DNA from: Microvirga alba
Lineage (GTDB): Bacteria; Pseudomonadota; Alphaproteobacteria; Rhizobiales; Beijerinckiaceae
Direction of reading: 5' to 3'
NCBI RefSeq assembly: GCF_015694465.1
Contig: NZ_JADQDO010000001.1
Location: 496,001-560,000, forward strand
DNA length: 64,000 nucleotides
The notes under the pieces are model-generated. The model did not search any database. It was not told the origin of the DNA and saw nothing but the letters and a program-made list of their open reading frames with translations. Both the position numbers and the translations under genes were made by a program. Shown one piece after another: positions 11,414-19,355 of this stretch. Every line of letters starts with the position of its first letter. Positions within the stretch are counted from its first letter, which is position 1.

Positions 11414-11778
11414 GGCCAGTCTCCGTTCACAAAACCCTCTCTTGCCATAACGTGAGGTGTGAAAACGGCGCCGCAAGCACCGGTATAGCGGCACAAGGAC
11501 GCCCCGAGCATGGTCAAAGGGAAAGACAGGAGGACTGCCCGCAGGCACGCTTGGTAAAGCGAGGTCTGATCGCGATGCGGTGATTGTCGACGTTTCCGGG
11601 TTGAAGAACGCCAACCGTCGCGCTATGACTGACAGCACATCAAGAGTTGGGCCTTTGGTCCAACGCCAACCTGCTTACCGAGCAAGGTGGTGCTTCCGCG
11701 AGGGAGGATGTGGCCGAACCGGCAACCAAACGGTATCCTGCCACTGCGCCAGTCTGCTCATCTTGAAGGAGTCGACTG
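11414..11778. other. Intergenic region, no recognised gene
   Basis: About 365 bases between the divergent Gly-rich protein and the 121-residue protein. Open frames cross it but none resembles a protein family or has a good ribosome site. It presumably holds two divergent promoters. The only clear signal is the AAGGAG ribosome site at 11765-11770 for the downstream gene. Confidence 0.35.
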
Positions 11779-12144
11779 ATGCCGGAAGGCAGCGAGCCCT
11801 ATCTGCCGCTGATCGTGGGATCCGACAACCAAGTTCTCTTTGTTGGCAACTGCGCCTGGAAGAGCCGCTTCGGTCGAGCCGAGCCATCCTCACTCTATGT
11901 CGTCGTCCATCGTGGACGCCCGCCTCGCCCAGGGCTTTCGCCGGAACCCTGGACGCACATTTACCGGGTCGCCCAAGATCCGTCCTCCCGTCGCGCTCTT
12001 GTGTATCTCGAAGCGACGCTCGAGGGGGCATGTGTGGATAAGGGCCGGGACAAGGCCCTACGGATGCTCGACGACCAAATGCGACATCAACGAGGCGATG
12101 GGCTCTCCAGCGTTGCGCAGGTCCTCAGCAGGACGGCGGCGTAA
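11779..12144 (+). CDS. Hypothetical protein (121 residues)
   Basis: Unrecognised small cytoplasmic-looking protein without signal peptide or membrane segment. The start is well supported: AAGGAG lies eight bases before the ATG. The N-terminal half is hydrophobic and aromatic (EPYLPLIVG, VLFVGNCAW, SLYVVVHRG), suggesting a small beta-rich domain. The C-terminal half is charged and probably helical (GRDKALRMLDDQMRHQ). A different frame over the same DNA (11840-12310) is longer but Arg/Pro-rich and without a ribosome site, as expected of a shadow. No function can be assigned from sequence or context. Confidence 0.5.
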   Translation: MPEGSEPYLPLIVGSDNQVLFVGNCAWKSRFGRAEPSSLYVVVHRGRPPRPGLSPEPWTHIYRVAQDPSSRRALVYLEATLEGACVDKGRDKALRMLDDQMRHQRGDGLSSVAQVLSRTAA

Positions 12145-12236
12145 ACGTCAGAATCGGGGAGGACTGCCTCTCCCGGGGGGGCATGACGGGCGTGAAGGCC
12201 GCTCAGGCCGCCAGCCAGCATTCGCAGCGGCGCGGT

Positions 12237-12836
12237 CTAATGAGCGAATGAGACCAGCTCCGCCCGAAAGTACTCTCGCACCACCGCCAGCGGGATGCCT
12301 CGTCCGCTGATGACGACAGCCCGGTGCTCCAGGATCGTTTCAGGACTCCATGGCTCATCGCCGTGCGCCGCGAGAGATGTTTCACCGCGTCGACCGTCAC
12401 CCGGAGCGCGGAAGCGAATAGAACAGGTGCGGCGAGAGGGGTTGAGCGGCGCGATAACCACCCCGAAAGGAAGATCGGTCGTCTCCAGGATGCCTCTCAT
12501 TTCGGGCGGCAGGCGGCTGGGCATGAACCAGTTGTCCGCCTCGACGAGAGGCAGGCCACCACGGACGAGTTGAACGCGCCGATGGCAGATAGACTCGTCA
12601 GGCAGAGCGCCGAGTTCCGGGAGCTGTTCGTCGCCGATGGTTGACGTTCGGTCCTCGTGAAGGCGCTTGGCTGTGATCGGTCCCTGCGAGAGACCGTGTT
12701 CCTCACACCAGACCTGAAGCGTCGCGGTTGCTGTTCTGGCGTGGGCGATGCGGGCGCTCAGTTCGCGGATCAAGGCTTCGACATCGGGAGGTGTCGTTAT
12801 CCTCAGTGATGAAATTTCGGAGCCGCCCGATTCCAT
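12237..12836 (-). CDS. Chorismate-lyase/UTRA-like fold protein
   Basis: A 199-residue protein whose C-terminal two thirds resemble the chorismate pyruvate-lyase (UbiC)/UTRA fold. The pattern is RRVQLVRGGLPLVEADNWFMP, then a loop, then LPFGVVIAPLNPSRRT, and near the end a helix with AVVREYFRAELV. In UbiC-like proteins such segments line the aromatic-acid pocket, and the Arg of the RRT motif plus the terminal Glu would be candidate binding residues. This is fold-level recognition and the activity is uncertain. The ATG at 12836 has an AGGAAGAGG ribosome site three bases upstream; starts at 12863 and 12896 are also open but weaker. It stands alone, with no ubiquinone gene beside it. Confidence 0.55.
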   Translation of the reverse strand: MESGGSEISSLRITTPPDVEALIRELSARIAHARTATATLQVWCEEHGLSQGPITAKRLHEDRTSTIGDEQLPELGALPDESICHRRVQLVRGGLPLVEADNWFMPSRLPPEMRGILETTDLPFGVVIAPLNPSRRTCSIRFRAPGDGRRGETSLAAHGDEPWSPETILEHRAVVISGRGIPLAVVREYFRAELVSFAH

Positions 12837-13127
12837 GGGCCTCTTCCTGTTAAGAGGGGTCATCGTCACCTGACAGCCTATCCGTCCATGCGCCACGCAA
12901 GATGGCGCGGTCGATCCATATCCTTACGCCGACGGATGCGGCAGAGTTCTTGCGTCCTTTAGACCCGGTGAACGGCGATCATCAAGTCTAAGAGGCGCTC
13001 GTGCAGGTGCTTCAGCTCGGTCGCGCCAAGCCGCCTCAGGGAGGATGCCCCCAAAGGAGAGGTTGGGTGGGCCCCCGATTTGTGCATCATTTGTTCAAGC
13101 AATGAGGACGACGGCGAGGAAATTGCC

Positions 13128-13399
13128 ATGGGTTTGTCCCTCGGAGACGGTCACGCCGCGCGCATCGCGCAAGTGCTGGAACGGTCCATGCCGGCGCGCT
13201 CGGTCGTTGCCGCTTCCTCGCAGCGGTCTCTCACGCGGTACGGGCTCGCCCCCCCCTCGAATCCCGTCCACCTCGGACCTTGAGCGGCCGGGCGCTGGTT
13301 CGCGCCAGGGGCAATGTGTCCGAGGCGGCTGCGGCGCTCCATGTCAGCCGCGCCACGCTGCACCGCAAAATGAAGCGCCTGGGCATTCGGCGCAAGTAA
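13128..13399 (+). pseudogene. Remnant of an AcoR-type sigma-54-dependent regulator, middle deleted
   Basis: Two fragments of one regulator type lie side by side in different frames. The first (13128-13283, 51 codons) reads HAARIAQVLERSMPARSVVAA, then a degraded form of the ASWRRSL..YGLDP signature (here ASSQRSLTRYGLAP), which opens AcoR-type activators; it ends in a stop. The second (about 13280-13399, another frame) encodes GNVSEAAAALHVSRATLHRKM, a Fis-type helix-turn-helix that normally closes the same proteins, and runs to TAA. The GAF and AAA+ domains expected between them (several hundred residues) are absent. Position upstream of, and collinear with, an aldehyde dehydrogenase gene is where such regulators often sit. 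The domain reading is fairly strong; how the deletion arose is not visible. Confidence 0.65.
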
Positions 13400-13421
13400 G
13401 TGTCACAGATCTGAGACACTT
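13398..13421. promoter_or_regulatory. Near-perfect 24-bp palindrome before aldehyde dehydrogenase gene
   Basis: Inverted repeat with outer arms AAGTGTC and GACACTT and inner arms CAGA and TCTG; one base pair in twelve is mismatched. It starts inside the stop codon of the regulator remnant and lies about 97 bases before the aldehyde dehydrogenase start, a plausible distance for an upstream activator site. It may be the binding site of the lost regulator or a homologue. I found no convincing -24/-12 sigma-54 promoter between it and the gene. Function is inferred. Confidence 0.5.
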
Positions 13422-13517
13422 TCTCGAAGTTCCCACATGGGCAGGCGATGACAAGTGCCGATGCCGCGCCAATTCTGCTCCTGAGACGCCGCTTGACGGC
13501 GCGATCAGGAGGAAACG

Positions 13518-15035
13518 ATGAACAAGCCGGAATTTACGCGGGTCGTGCAGCCGAAATTCAAGGCCAAGTACGGCAACTATATCGGCGGGCAATGGGTCGA
13601 ACCCGCCAGCGGCCGGTATTTTGAGAACACTTCCCCCGTCAATGGTCAGGTTCTTTGCGAGATCGCTCGTTCCGAAGCCGCTGACGTGGAGCGCGCCCTC
13701 GATGCGGCGCACGCCGCCAAGGATGCCTGGGGGCGCACCAGCCCGGCCGAGCGCGGCGTGATCCTGAACGCCATCGCGCAGCGCATGGAAGACAATCTCG
13801 CGATGCTTGCCGAGGCCGAGACCTGGGACAATGGCAAGCCGATCCGCGAGACGACCGCCGCCGACGTGCCGCTCGCCATCGACCATTTCCGCTATTTCGC
13901 AGGCTGCATCCGCGCACAGGAAGGTGGAATTTCGGAGATCGACCACGACACCATCGCTTACCATTTCCATGAACCGCTCGGGGTCGTGGGTCAGATCATC
14001 CCCTGGAACTTCCCGCTGCTGATGGCCTGTTGGAAGCTCGCTCCCGCGTTGGCCGCCGGCAATTGCGTCGTGATCAAGCCGGCCGAGCAGACACCCGCCT
14101 CGATCCTCGTCTGGGCAGAGTTGATCGGTGATCTTCTGCCGCCGGGCGTTCTCAACATCGTCAACGGTTTCGGTCTCGAGGCAGGCAAGCCTCTGGCATC
14201 GAGCCCGCGCATCGCGAAGATCGCGTTCACGGGCGAGACCACGACTGGCCGCCTGATCATGCAATATGCCAGCCAGAACCTGATCCCCGTCACTCTTGAA
14301 CTCGGTGGCAAATCGCCGAACATCTTCTTCAAGGACGTGGCCAACGAGGATGACGACTATTTCGACAAGGCTATCGAAGGCTTCGTCATGTTCGCGCTCA
14401 ATCAGGGTGAGGTCTGCACGTGTCCCAGCCGCGCGCTGATTCATGAGAGCATCTACGACCGCTTCATGGAGCGGGCGCTCAAGCGTGTCGACGCAATCGT
14501 CCAAGGCGATCCGCTCAACCCCGCTACCATGATCGGTGCGCAGGCATCTTCCGAGCAGCTCGAAAAGATCCTGAGCTATTTCGATATCGGCCGTCAGGAA
14601 GGTGCGGAAGTGCTCACCGGTGGCGAGCGTAATAATCTGCCGGGCGATCTCGCCGGAGGGTACTATGTGAAGCCGACCGTCCTGCGTGGGCACAACAAGA
14701 TGCGCGTGTTCCAGGAGGAGATCTTCGGCCCCGTGGTCTCGGTCACGACCTTCAAGGATGATGACGAGGCGTTGCACATCGCCAACGACACGCTCTACGG
14801 CCTCGGCGCCGGCGTGTGGAGCCGCGAGGCGAACCGGTGCTATCGCTTTGGCCGTGCGATCAAGGCGGGGCGCGTCTGGACCAATTGCTACCACGCCTAT
14901 CCCGCGCATGCGGCGTTCGGCGGCTACAAGCAATCAGGAATCGGCCGTGAGAACCATCGCATGATGCTCGACCATTACCAGCAGACCAAGAACATGCTGG
15001 TCAGCTACAGCCCGAAGAAACTCGGCTTCTTCTAA
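13518..15035 (+). CDS. NAD(P)-dependent aldehyde dehydrogenase (ExaC/AcoD-like)
   Basis: Oxidises an aldehyde, most likely acetaldehyde or another short aliphatic one, to the acid. The 505-residue protein is full length for the family. The NAD-binding region [22 protein letters not shown] is intact, Glu261 in LELGGKSPN is the general base and Cys300 in NQGEVCTC is the catalytic thiol. The [11 protein letters not shown] context and the [12 protein letters not shown] tail are typical of the ExaC/AcoD subgroup. An AGGAGG ribosome site lies five bases before the ATG. A DUF779 gene follows, a conserved pairing in many bacteria. The degraded AcoR-type regulator upstream suggests the operon once had a dedicated activator. 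Confidence 0.95.
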   Translation: MNKPEFTRVVQPKFKAKYGNYIGGQWVEPASGRYFENTSPVNGQVLCEIARSEAADVERALDAAHAAKDAWGRTSPAERGVILNAIAQRMEDNLAMLAEAETWDNGKPIRETTAADVPLAIDHFRYFAGCIRAQEGGISEIDHDTIAYHFHEPLGVVGQIIPWNFPLLMACWKLAPALAAGNCVVIKPAEQTPASILVWAELIGDLLPPGVLNIVNGFGLEAGKPLASSPRIAKIAFTGETTTGRLIMQYASQNLIPVTLELGGKSPNIFFKDVANEDDDYFDKAIEGFVMFALNQGEVCTCPSRALIHESIYDRFMERALKRVDAIVQGDPLNPATMIGAQASSEQLEKILSYFDIGRQEGAEVLTGGERNNLPGDLAGGYYVKPTVLRGHNKMRVFQEEIFGPVVSVTTFKDDDEALHIANDTLYGLGAGVWSREANRCYRFGRAIKAGRVWTNCYHAYPAHAAFGGYKQSGIGRENHRMMLDHYQQTKNMLVSYSPKKLGFF

Positions 15036-15043
15036 TGATTTAC

Positions 15044-15065
15044 GGCGCGGGCTCCGGCCCGCGCC
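15044..15065 (+). terminator. Intercistronic hairpin between aldehyde dehydrogenase and DUF779 genes
   Basis: Perfect nine-base-pair GC-rich stem (GGCGCGGGC / GCCCGCGCC) with a TCCG loop, followed by TTAAA instead of a T run. It may act as a partial terminator or as an mRNA-stabilising element that lowers or uncouples expression of the second gene. Confidence 0.5.
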
Positions 15066-15083
15066 TTAAACCGGAGCAGCACC

Positions 15084-15425
15084 ATGACGGAACCTGTGCG
15101 GGTCGAGGCGACACCGGCGGCATTGGCGTTGATCGAGGAGATCAAGGCCGATCACGGCCCGATCCTGTTCCACCAATCGGGAGGATGCTGCGACGGCTCC
15201 TCTCCGATGTGCTACCCACAAGGTGACTTCATCGTCGGCGACCGGGACGTGCTGCTTGGCACGATCTCCGATGTCCCGGTCTATATCAGCGAGTCCCAGT
15301 TCGAGGCTTGGCGACATACCCAGTTGATCCTGGACGTCGTGCCAGGACGCGGCGGCATGTTTTCCCTCGACAATGGCCGCGAACGGCGTTTCCTCACGAG
15401 ATCCCGCCTCATGCCGAAGACCTGA
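15084..15425 (+). CDS. DUF779 family protein
   Basis: A 113-residue protein of the DUF779 family, whose molecular role is not established. The signature is clear: FHQSGGCCDGSSPMCYP with three cysteines near residues 30-45, LLGTISDVPVYISESQFEAWRHTQL, and VVPGRGGMFSLDNGRERRFL. The cysteine cluster suggests metal or redox binding. Genes of this family are repeatedly found immediately downstream of ExaC/AcoD-type aldehyde dehydrogenases, as here. The ribosome site (GGAGCAG) is fair. A second GC hairpin without T run lies just after the stop (15426-15447). Confidence 0.9.
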   Translation: MTEPVRVEATPAALALIEEIKADHGPILFHQSGGCCDGSSPMCYPQGDFIVGDRDVLLGTISDVPVYISESQFEAWRHTQLILDVVPGRGGMFSLDNGRERRFLTRSRLMPKT

Positions 15426-15662
15426 TGCGCGGCAGCTTTCGCCGCGCGTCGAAGGACCTGCTCGCCGCTCTCCTCCTCCTCCATTGCCACCGCAGAGTTG
15501 TTGCCGCAAACAGCGCTCGCTCCAGATAGTCCACTGTCAACGAGCGGCTGTGGCCTCGAACGTGGCGAAGCCGTTCGACAGCCGCAGGAGCGCGCGCCGT
15601 AACGGCGATCTCGGATGAGCCTCCCGCGATTCCATTCGTCAGGGCCCCGAGGAGCGCGCGAC

Positions 15663-16484
15663 ATGCCGAACATCAAGACGAAGGATGGGACGAAGATCTA
15701 TTATAAGGATTGGGGCACGGGGCAGCCCGTCGTCTTCAGCCACGGCTGGCCGTTGAGCGCGGATGCCTGGGAAGACCAGATGCTGTTTCTCGGCGCGCGC
15801 GGATACCGTTGCATCGCGCATGATCGCCGTGGCCATGGCCGCTCGGGCCAGCCCTGGAACGGCAATGACATGGACACCTATGCGGACGACCTCGCGGCGC
15901 TCGTCGAGGCGCTCGACCTGAAGAACGCGATCCATGTGGGGCATTCCACCGGTGGCGGTGAAGTGGCGCGCTATATCGGCCGTCACGGCGCGAAGCGCGT
16001 CGCAAAGGCGGTTCTGATTAGCGCCGTGCCGCCGGTCATGCTGAAATCGGCGACCAATCCTGACGGCGTGCCGATGGAAGTGTTCGACGATATTCGCGCT
16101 AATGTTCTGGCCGACCGCTCCCAGTTCTTCAAGGACCTCAGCGCGCCCTTCTATGGCGCGAACAGGCCGGGCGCCAAGGTGTCGCAGGGCTTGCGGGATT
16201 CATTCTGGCTTCAAGGCATGGTGGCAGGGTTCAATGCCGTGTTCGATTGCATCAAGGCCTTTTCCGAGACGGACTTCACCGAGGACCTGAAGAAATTCGA
16301 CGTGCCGACGCTCATTCTCCATGGCGATGACGATCAGATTGTCCCTATCGGGACGGCGGCCATGCTCTCCTCCAAGCTGATCAAGAACGCACAGTTGAAG
16401 GTCTATAAGGGAGCGCCGCACGGCATGTGTTCCACACTCAAGGACCAGGTGAACGCGGAGCTCCTGTCTTTCATAAAGGCATGA
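15663..16484 (+). CDS. Alpha/beta hydrolase, non-haem chloroperoxidase-like
   Basis: Serine alpha/beta hydrolase of the cofactor-free haloperoxidase/perhydrolase group, 273 residues from the ATG at 15663 ([18 protein letters not shown]). The frame is open upstream to 15615 but homology begins at this ATG, which has a GAGGAG site. The catalytic triad is visible: Ser95 in GHSTGGGE, Asp near residue 224 in [10 protein letters not shown], and His253 in GAPHGMC. The oxyanion-hole region is [11 protein letters not shown]. Members hydrolyse esters and can form peracids from acetate and peroxide; the physiological substrate is unknown. OsmC follows 74 bases downstream, which hints at peroxide metabolism. 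Confidence 0.9.
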   Translation: MPNIKTKDGTKIYYKDWGTGQPVVFSHGWPLSADAWEDQMLFLGARGYRCIAHDRRGHGRSGQPWNGNDMDTYADDLAALVEALDLKNAIHVGHSTGGGEVARYIGRHGAKRVAKAVLISAVPPVMLKSATNPDGVPMEVFDDIRANVLADRSQFFKDLSAPFYGANRPGAKVSQGLRDSFWLQGMVAGFNAVFDCIKAFSETDFTEDLKKFDVPTLILHGDDDQIVPIGTAAMLSSKLIKNAQLKVYKGAPHGMCSTLKDQVNAELLSFIKA

Positions 16485-16558
16485 CACGCCTGCGGCGAAC
16501 GCCTGGGCAAGACGCGCCATTATGCCTTACATAGGCGAAAGCCAATGGAGGACAGGAC

Positions 16559-16999
16559 ATGAAGGCGCGCGTAAAACTGATCGATGGAATGGCGTTTCTT
16601 GGAGAATCCGGCAGCGGGCACGCGGTGGTGATGGACGGTGCGCCTGAATACGGCGGCCGCAATATCGGCATTCGCCCGATGGAAATGCTTCTCATCGGCC
16701 TCGGCGGATGCACCGCCTTCGACGTGGTGCAGATTCTCCGTCGCGGACGCGAGGACGTGACCGATTGCGACATTCAGGTCAGCGCCGAACGGGCCGAGAC
16801 CGATCCCAAGGTCTTCACCGCGATCCATCTTGAATATCGCGTCAGCGGCCGCAACCTCGCGCCAGCGAAGGTCGAGCGCGCCATCGAGCTGTCGAAGGAG
16901 AAATACTGTTCGGCGTCGATCATGCTCGGCGCGGTTGCCAAGATCACCCATTCCTGGACCGTGATCGACGCAATCACCGATGCCGAGGCAGCCGCGTGA
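16559..16999 (+). CDS. OsmC family peroxiredoxin-like protein
   Basis: OsmC-fold protein of 146 residues, a thiol-dependent hydroperoxide reductase family. The two conserved cysteines are present: Cys51 in LIGLGGCTAFDV and Cys117 in KEKYCSAS. The family motif RPMEMLLIGLGGC is intact. It starts at an ATG with a GGAGGACAG ribosome site and shares four bases (GTGA) with the start of the following sulfurtransferase gene, indicating translational coupling. A function in detoxifying organic peroxides is inferred from the family. Confidence 0.92.
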   Translation: MKARVKLIDGMAFLGESGSGHAVVMDGAPEYGGRNIGIRPMEMLLIGLGGCTAFDVVQILRRGREDVTDCDIQVSAERAETDPKVFTAIHLEYRVSGRNLAPAKVERAIELSKEKYCSASIMLGAVAKITHSWTVIDAITDAEAAA

Positions 17000-17850
17000 T
17001 CGGGCCGCTGATCGCGCCCGATGCTCTTGAAACTCGCCTGGGCGCTTCGGATCTCTTCGTTCTTGACATTCGCTCGACGAGCGAAGGCGGTCGGCAGGCA
17101 TTCGAGGCAGGGCATATTCCTGGCAGCGGTCACAGCGATTACGAGACCGGCGGTTGGCGTGTCGCGGCCGATGGCGCGGCGGGGTTGCTGCCCCCGGCCG
17201 ATCGCCTGTCGGATCTCTTTGGGCGCTTGGGCTTGAGGCCGGATGATGCGATTGTCATTGTCTCGGCCGGTCGCGGCGCATCGGATCTCGCGGCGGCGGC
17301 GCGGGTTTATTGGACCTTGAAGGCTGCGCGTCACCCTCGCGTCGCAGTTCTCGACGGCGGCTACAGGACATGGGCCGCCGATCCGTCCCGCGCGGTCGAA
17401 ACCGGGCCTGGAATCGTGAAGGCGGCGACGTCTTATCCGGTGTCGTATGACGACGGCGTGCGGAGCGACCTCGAACAGACGCTCTCATCATGGCGCGGAA
17501 AATCCGCCACCTTCATCGATGCGCGCTCTGCCAGTTACTTCGAAGGGCGCGAAAAGGCGCCGAGCGCCAAGGTCGCGGGGCATATTCCCGGCGCATCGGC
17601 CTATGACTACACCCGCGTTGTCGATCCCGAGACCTTGCGCCTGTTCCCGAAAGAGAAGCTCGCGGAGCAATTCGCGCGGATCGGGGAGGGGCCTGTGATC
17701 AACTATTGCAACACGGGCCACACGGCGGCGCTCAATTGGTTCGTTCTGTCCGAAATTCTCGGACGCGACGATGTCCGCCTCTTCGATGGCTCCATGACTC
17801 AATGGACGCAGGACCCATCGCGCCCGGTTGCGACGGGTCCGAAAAGCTAG
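16996..17850 (+). CDS. Two-domain sulfurtransferase (rhodanese/3-mercaptopyruvate sulfurtransferase)
   Basis: Tandem rhodanese-domain protein of 284 residues, transferring sulfane sulfur from thiosulfate or 3-mercaptopyruvate to a thiophilic acceptor. Domain 1 (about 1-125) is catalytically inert: its loop position reads VSAGRGAS, without Cys. Domain 2 (about 150-284) carries the active Cys238 in NYCNTGHTAA. The CNTGHTA loop differs from the CG(S/T)G(V/I)T loop of typical mercaptopyruvate sulfurtransferases and resembles a thiosulfate-type subgroup, so the donor is uncertain. The GTG start lies in the stop of the OsmC gene. Its stop overlaps the stop of the convergent ABC gene in a shared CTAG. 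Confidence 0.88.
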   Translation: MIGPLIAPDALETRLGASDLFVLDIRSTSEGGRQAFEAGHIPGSGHSDYETGGWRVAADGAAGLLPPADRLSDLFGRLGLRPDDAIVIVSAGRGASDLAAAARVYWTLKAARHPRVAVLDGGYRTWAADPSRAVETGPGIVKAATSYPVSYDDGVRSDLEQTLSSWRGKSATFIDARSASYFEGREKAPSAKVAGHIPGASAYDYTRVVDPETLRLFPKEKLAEQFARIGEGPVINYCNTGHTAALNWFVLSEILGRDDVRLFDGSMTQWTQDPSRPVATGPKS

Positions 17851-18626
17851 ATCATGCCGCCATCGGCCGCGAGGTCGGAGGACAGGCCCTGACGCAGGGC
17901 CTTCGCTGTCGCCGATAGGGATACATCCTGCCGGCGACGCGGCCTCGCGTTGCCGATGCGATGCTCGGCAACGATGCGGCCGGGCGAGCCGGAGAGCACG
18001 ACGACCCGGTCGGCAAGATAAGTCGCCTCGTCGATATCGTGCGTCACGAAAAGAACCGTCTTGCCCGTCGCCTGCCAGATGCGGACGAGTTCGTCTTGCA
18101 GTCCCTCGCGGGTGATGGCGTCGAGCGCGGAGAAGGGCTCGTCCATCAACAGAACCTCCGGCTCCACAGCGAGCGCCCGCGCGAGCGACACGCGCTGGCG
18201 TTGACCGCCTGAAAGCTGGTGAGGCCAGCGTTCGGCAAGATGTCCGAGGCCCACGAGATCAAGAGCCCGTTGCGCCTTCTCTCTGCGTTCGCGCCGTGAC
18301 AGGCTGCTGTTCTCGAGGCCGAAGGCGACGTTGGAGATCACTCGCCGCCAGGGGAGAAGGCGGGAGTCCTGGAACACCAGCGCCACCGCGCGCCGACCCG
18401 GATTGGCGGCCCGGATGCGCGCTGTCCCGGAGCTTGGCTTGGCGAGCCCGGCCAAGACGCGCAGCAGGGTCGATTTGCCGACGCCCGACGGGCCGACGAT
18501 GGCGAGAAATTCGCCACGCGCCACGTCGAGGCTCAAACGGTCGAGAACCGTCGTGCGTTCGCCGTCGCGCGCGAAGGTGAGGGAAAGGTCCCCGATCTCG
18601 ATTACGCTTTCCATCGCAAAAGCCAT
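17847..18626 (-). CDS. ABC importer ATPase, sulfonate/nitrate/taurine type
   Basis: ATP-binding subunit of an SsuB/TauB-type importer, 259 residues. Walker A (GPSGVGKST), signature ([15 protein letters not shown]), Walker B (VLLMDEPFSALD) and the H-loop (FVTHDIDEA) are all intact. An internal ATG at 18614 is an alternative start. It overlaps the end of the permease gene, so permease and ATPase are coupled. The order is binding protein, permease, ATPase, all on the minus strand. The last codon and stop share CTAG with the sulfurtransferase gene on the other strand. Family membership is secure; the substrate could be sulfonate, taurine, nitrate or a pyrimidine precursor. Confidence 0.93.
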   Translation of the reverse strand: MAFAMESVIEIGDLSLTFARDGERTTVLDRLSLDVARGEFLAIVGPSGVGKSTLLRVLAGLAKPSSGTARIRAANPGRRAVALVFQDSRLLPWRRVISNVAFGLENSSLSRRERREKAQRALDLVGLGHLAERWPHQLSGGQRQRVSLARALAVEPEVLLMDEPFSALDAITREGLQDELVRIWQATGKTVLFVTHDIDEATYLADRVVVLSGSPGRIVAEHRIGNARPRRRQDVSLSATAKALRQGLSSDLAADGGMI

Positions 18627-19345
18627 CCTTGCAGGGCCACGAAAGCCGTATCGAGAAGTCCATAGAGGGCAGCCATGGTCAGCATGTAGACCACCACCAC
18701 ATCGGTCGCGAGCAGGCTGGATGCCTGCATCATCCGTTGCCCCAAACCGGACACGCCGAAAATCTCCGCGGCGACGACCGCCATCCAGGCCTGGCCCAAA
18801 GCCGTGCGCAGGCCGACGAGAATGCCGGGTGTCGCGGCAGGCAAAAGGATCTTGGCGAGCCTCTGCAGGCCGGAATGGAATCCGAACGCGTCCGCGACTT
18901 CAATCAGATCGCGGTCGACGGCGCGCACCGCGCCGTGCGCCGCGAAATAGACGATCCAGAACACGCCGATGGCGATGATGAACACGGCCGCGGATGAATC
19001 AACGCCGAACCACAGGATTGCGAACGGCACCCAGGCAAGTCCCGGTACGGGACGCAGCACGCGCACGACCCAGGCGGTGAAGGATTCCGCCCCGCGATAC
19101 ATGCCCGTGAGGATTCCCAGGGCGACGCCCAACCCGGCGCCGACGGCAAGACCGATCAGGTAGTGGCTGAGGCTGCTCGAGACCGCCTGCAGCCACGCGC
19201 CGCTCGCGACCTCCTTGATGAAGGCTTTGGGGATGACACTCGGCGCGGGCAGCAGCGCCGCATTCACGAGGCCGAGCCGTGGCACGACCTCCCATAGCCC
19301 GAGGAACGCGAGGAGCCCGGCGAGACTGAGAAGAACGGCACGCAT
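18602..19345 (-). CDS. ABC importer permease, sulfonate/nitrate/taurine type
   Basis: Inner-membrane permease of the SsuC/TauC/NrtB family, 247 residues with about six membrane helices. The cytoplasmic EAA-loop region is seen in IEVADAFGFHSGLQRLAKILLPAATPGILVGLRTALG, matching the family pattern EAA...G......LP. The N-terminus (MRAVLLSLAGLLAFLGLWEVVP) is the usual first helix. It starts 10 bases after the binding-protein gene and overlaps the ATPase gene. Confidence 0.93.
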   Translation of the reverse strand: MRAVLLSLAGLLAFLGLWEVVPRLGLVNAALLPAPSVIPKAFIKEVASGAWLQAVSSSLSHYLIGLAVGAGLGVALGILTGMYRGAESFTAWVVRVLRPVPGLAWVPFAILWFGVDSSAAVFIIAIGVFWIVYFAAHGAVRAVDRDLIEVADAFGFHSGLQRLAKILLPAATPGILVGLRTALGQAWMAVVAAEIFGVSGLGQRMMQASSLLATDVVVVYMLTMAALYGLLDTAFVALQGWLLRWKA

Positions 19346-19355
19346 GAGCGGACGA

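Noticed and set aside
13421..13517. Possible sigma-54 promoter before the aldehyde dehydrogenase gene
   Set aside because: Searched for GG-N10-GC in the TGGCAC/TTGC context; candidates (such as around 13438-13460) do not match in spacing.
13045..13521. 158-codon open frame over the regulator remnant
   Set aside because: Arg/Pro/Cys-rich shadow; the DNA is better explained by two AcoR-type fragments in the other frames, and it overlaps the aldehyde dehydrogenase start.
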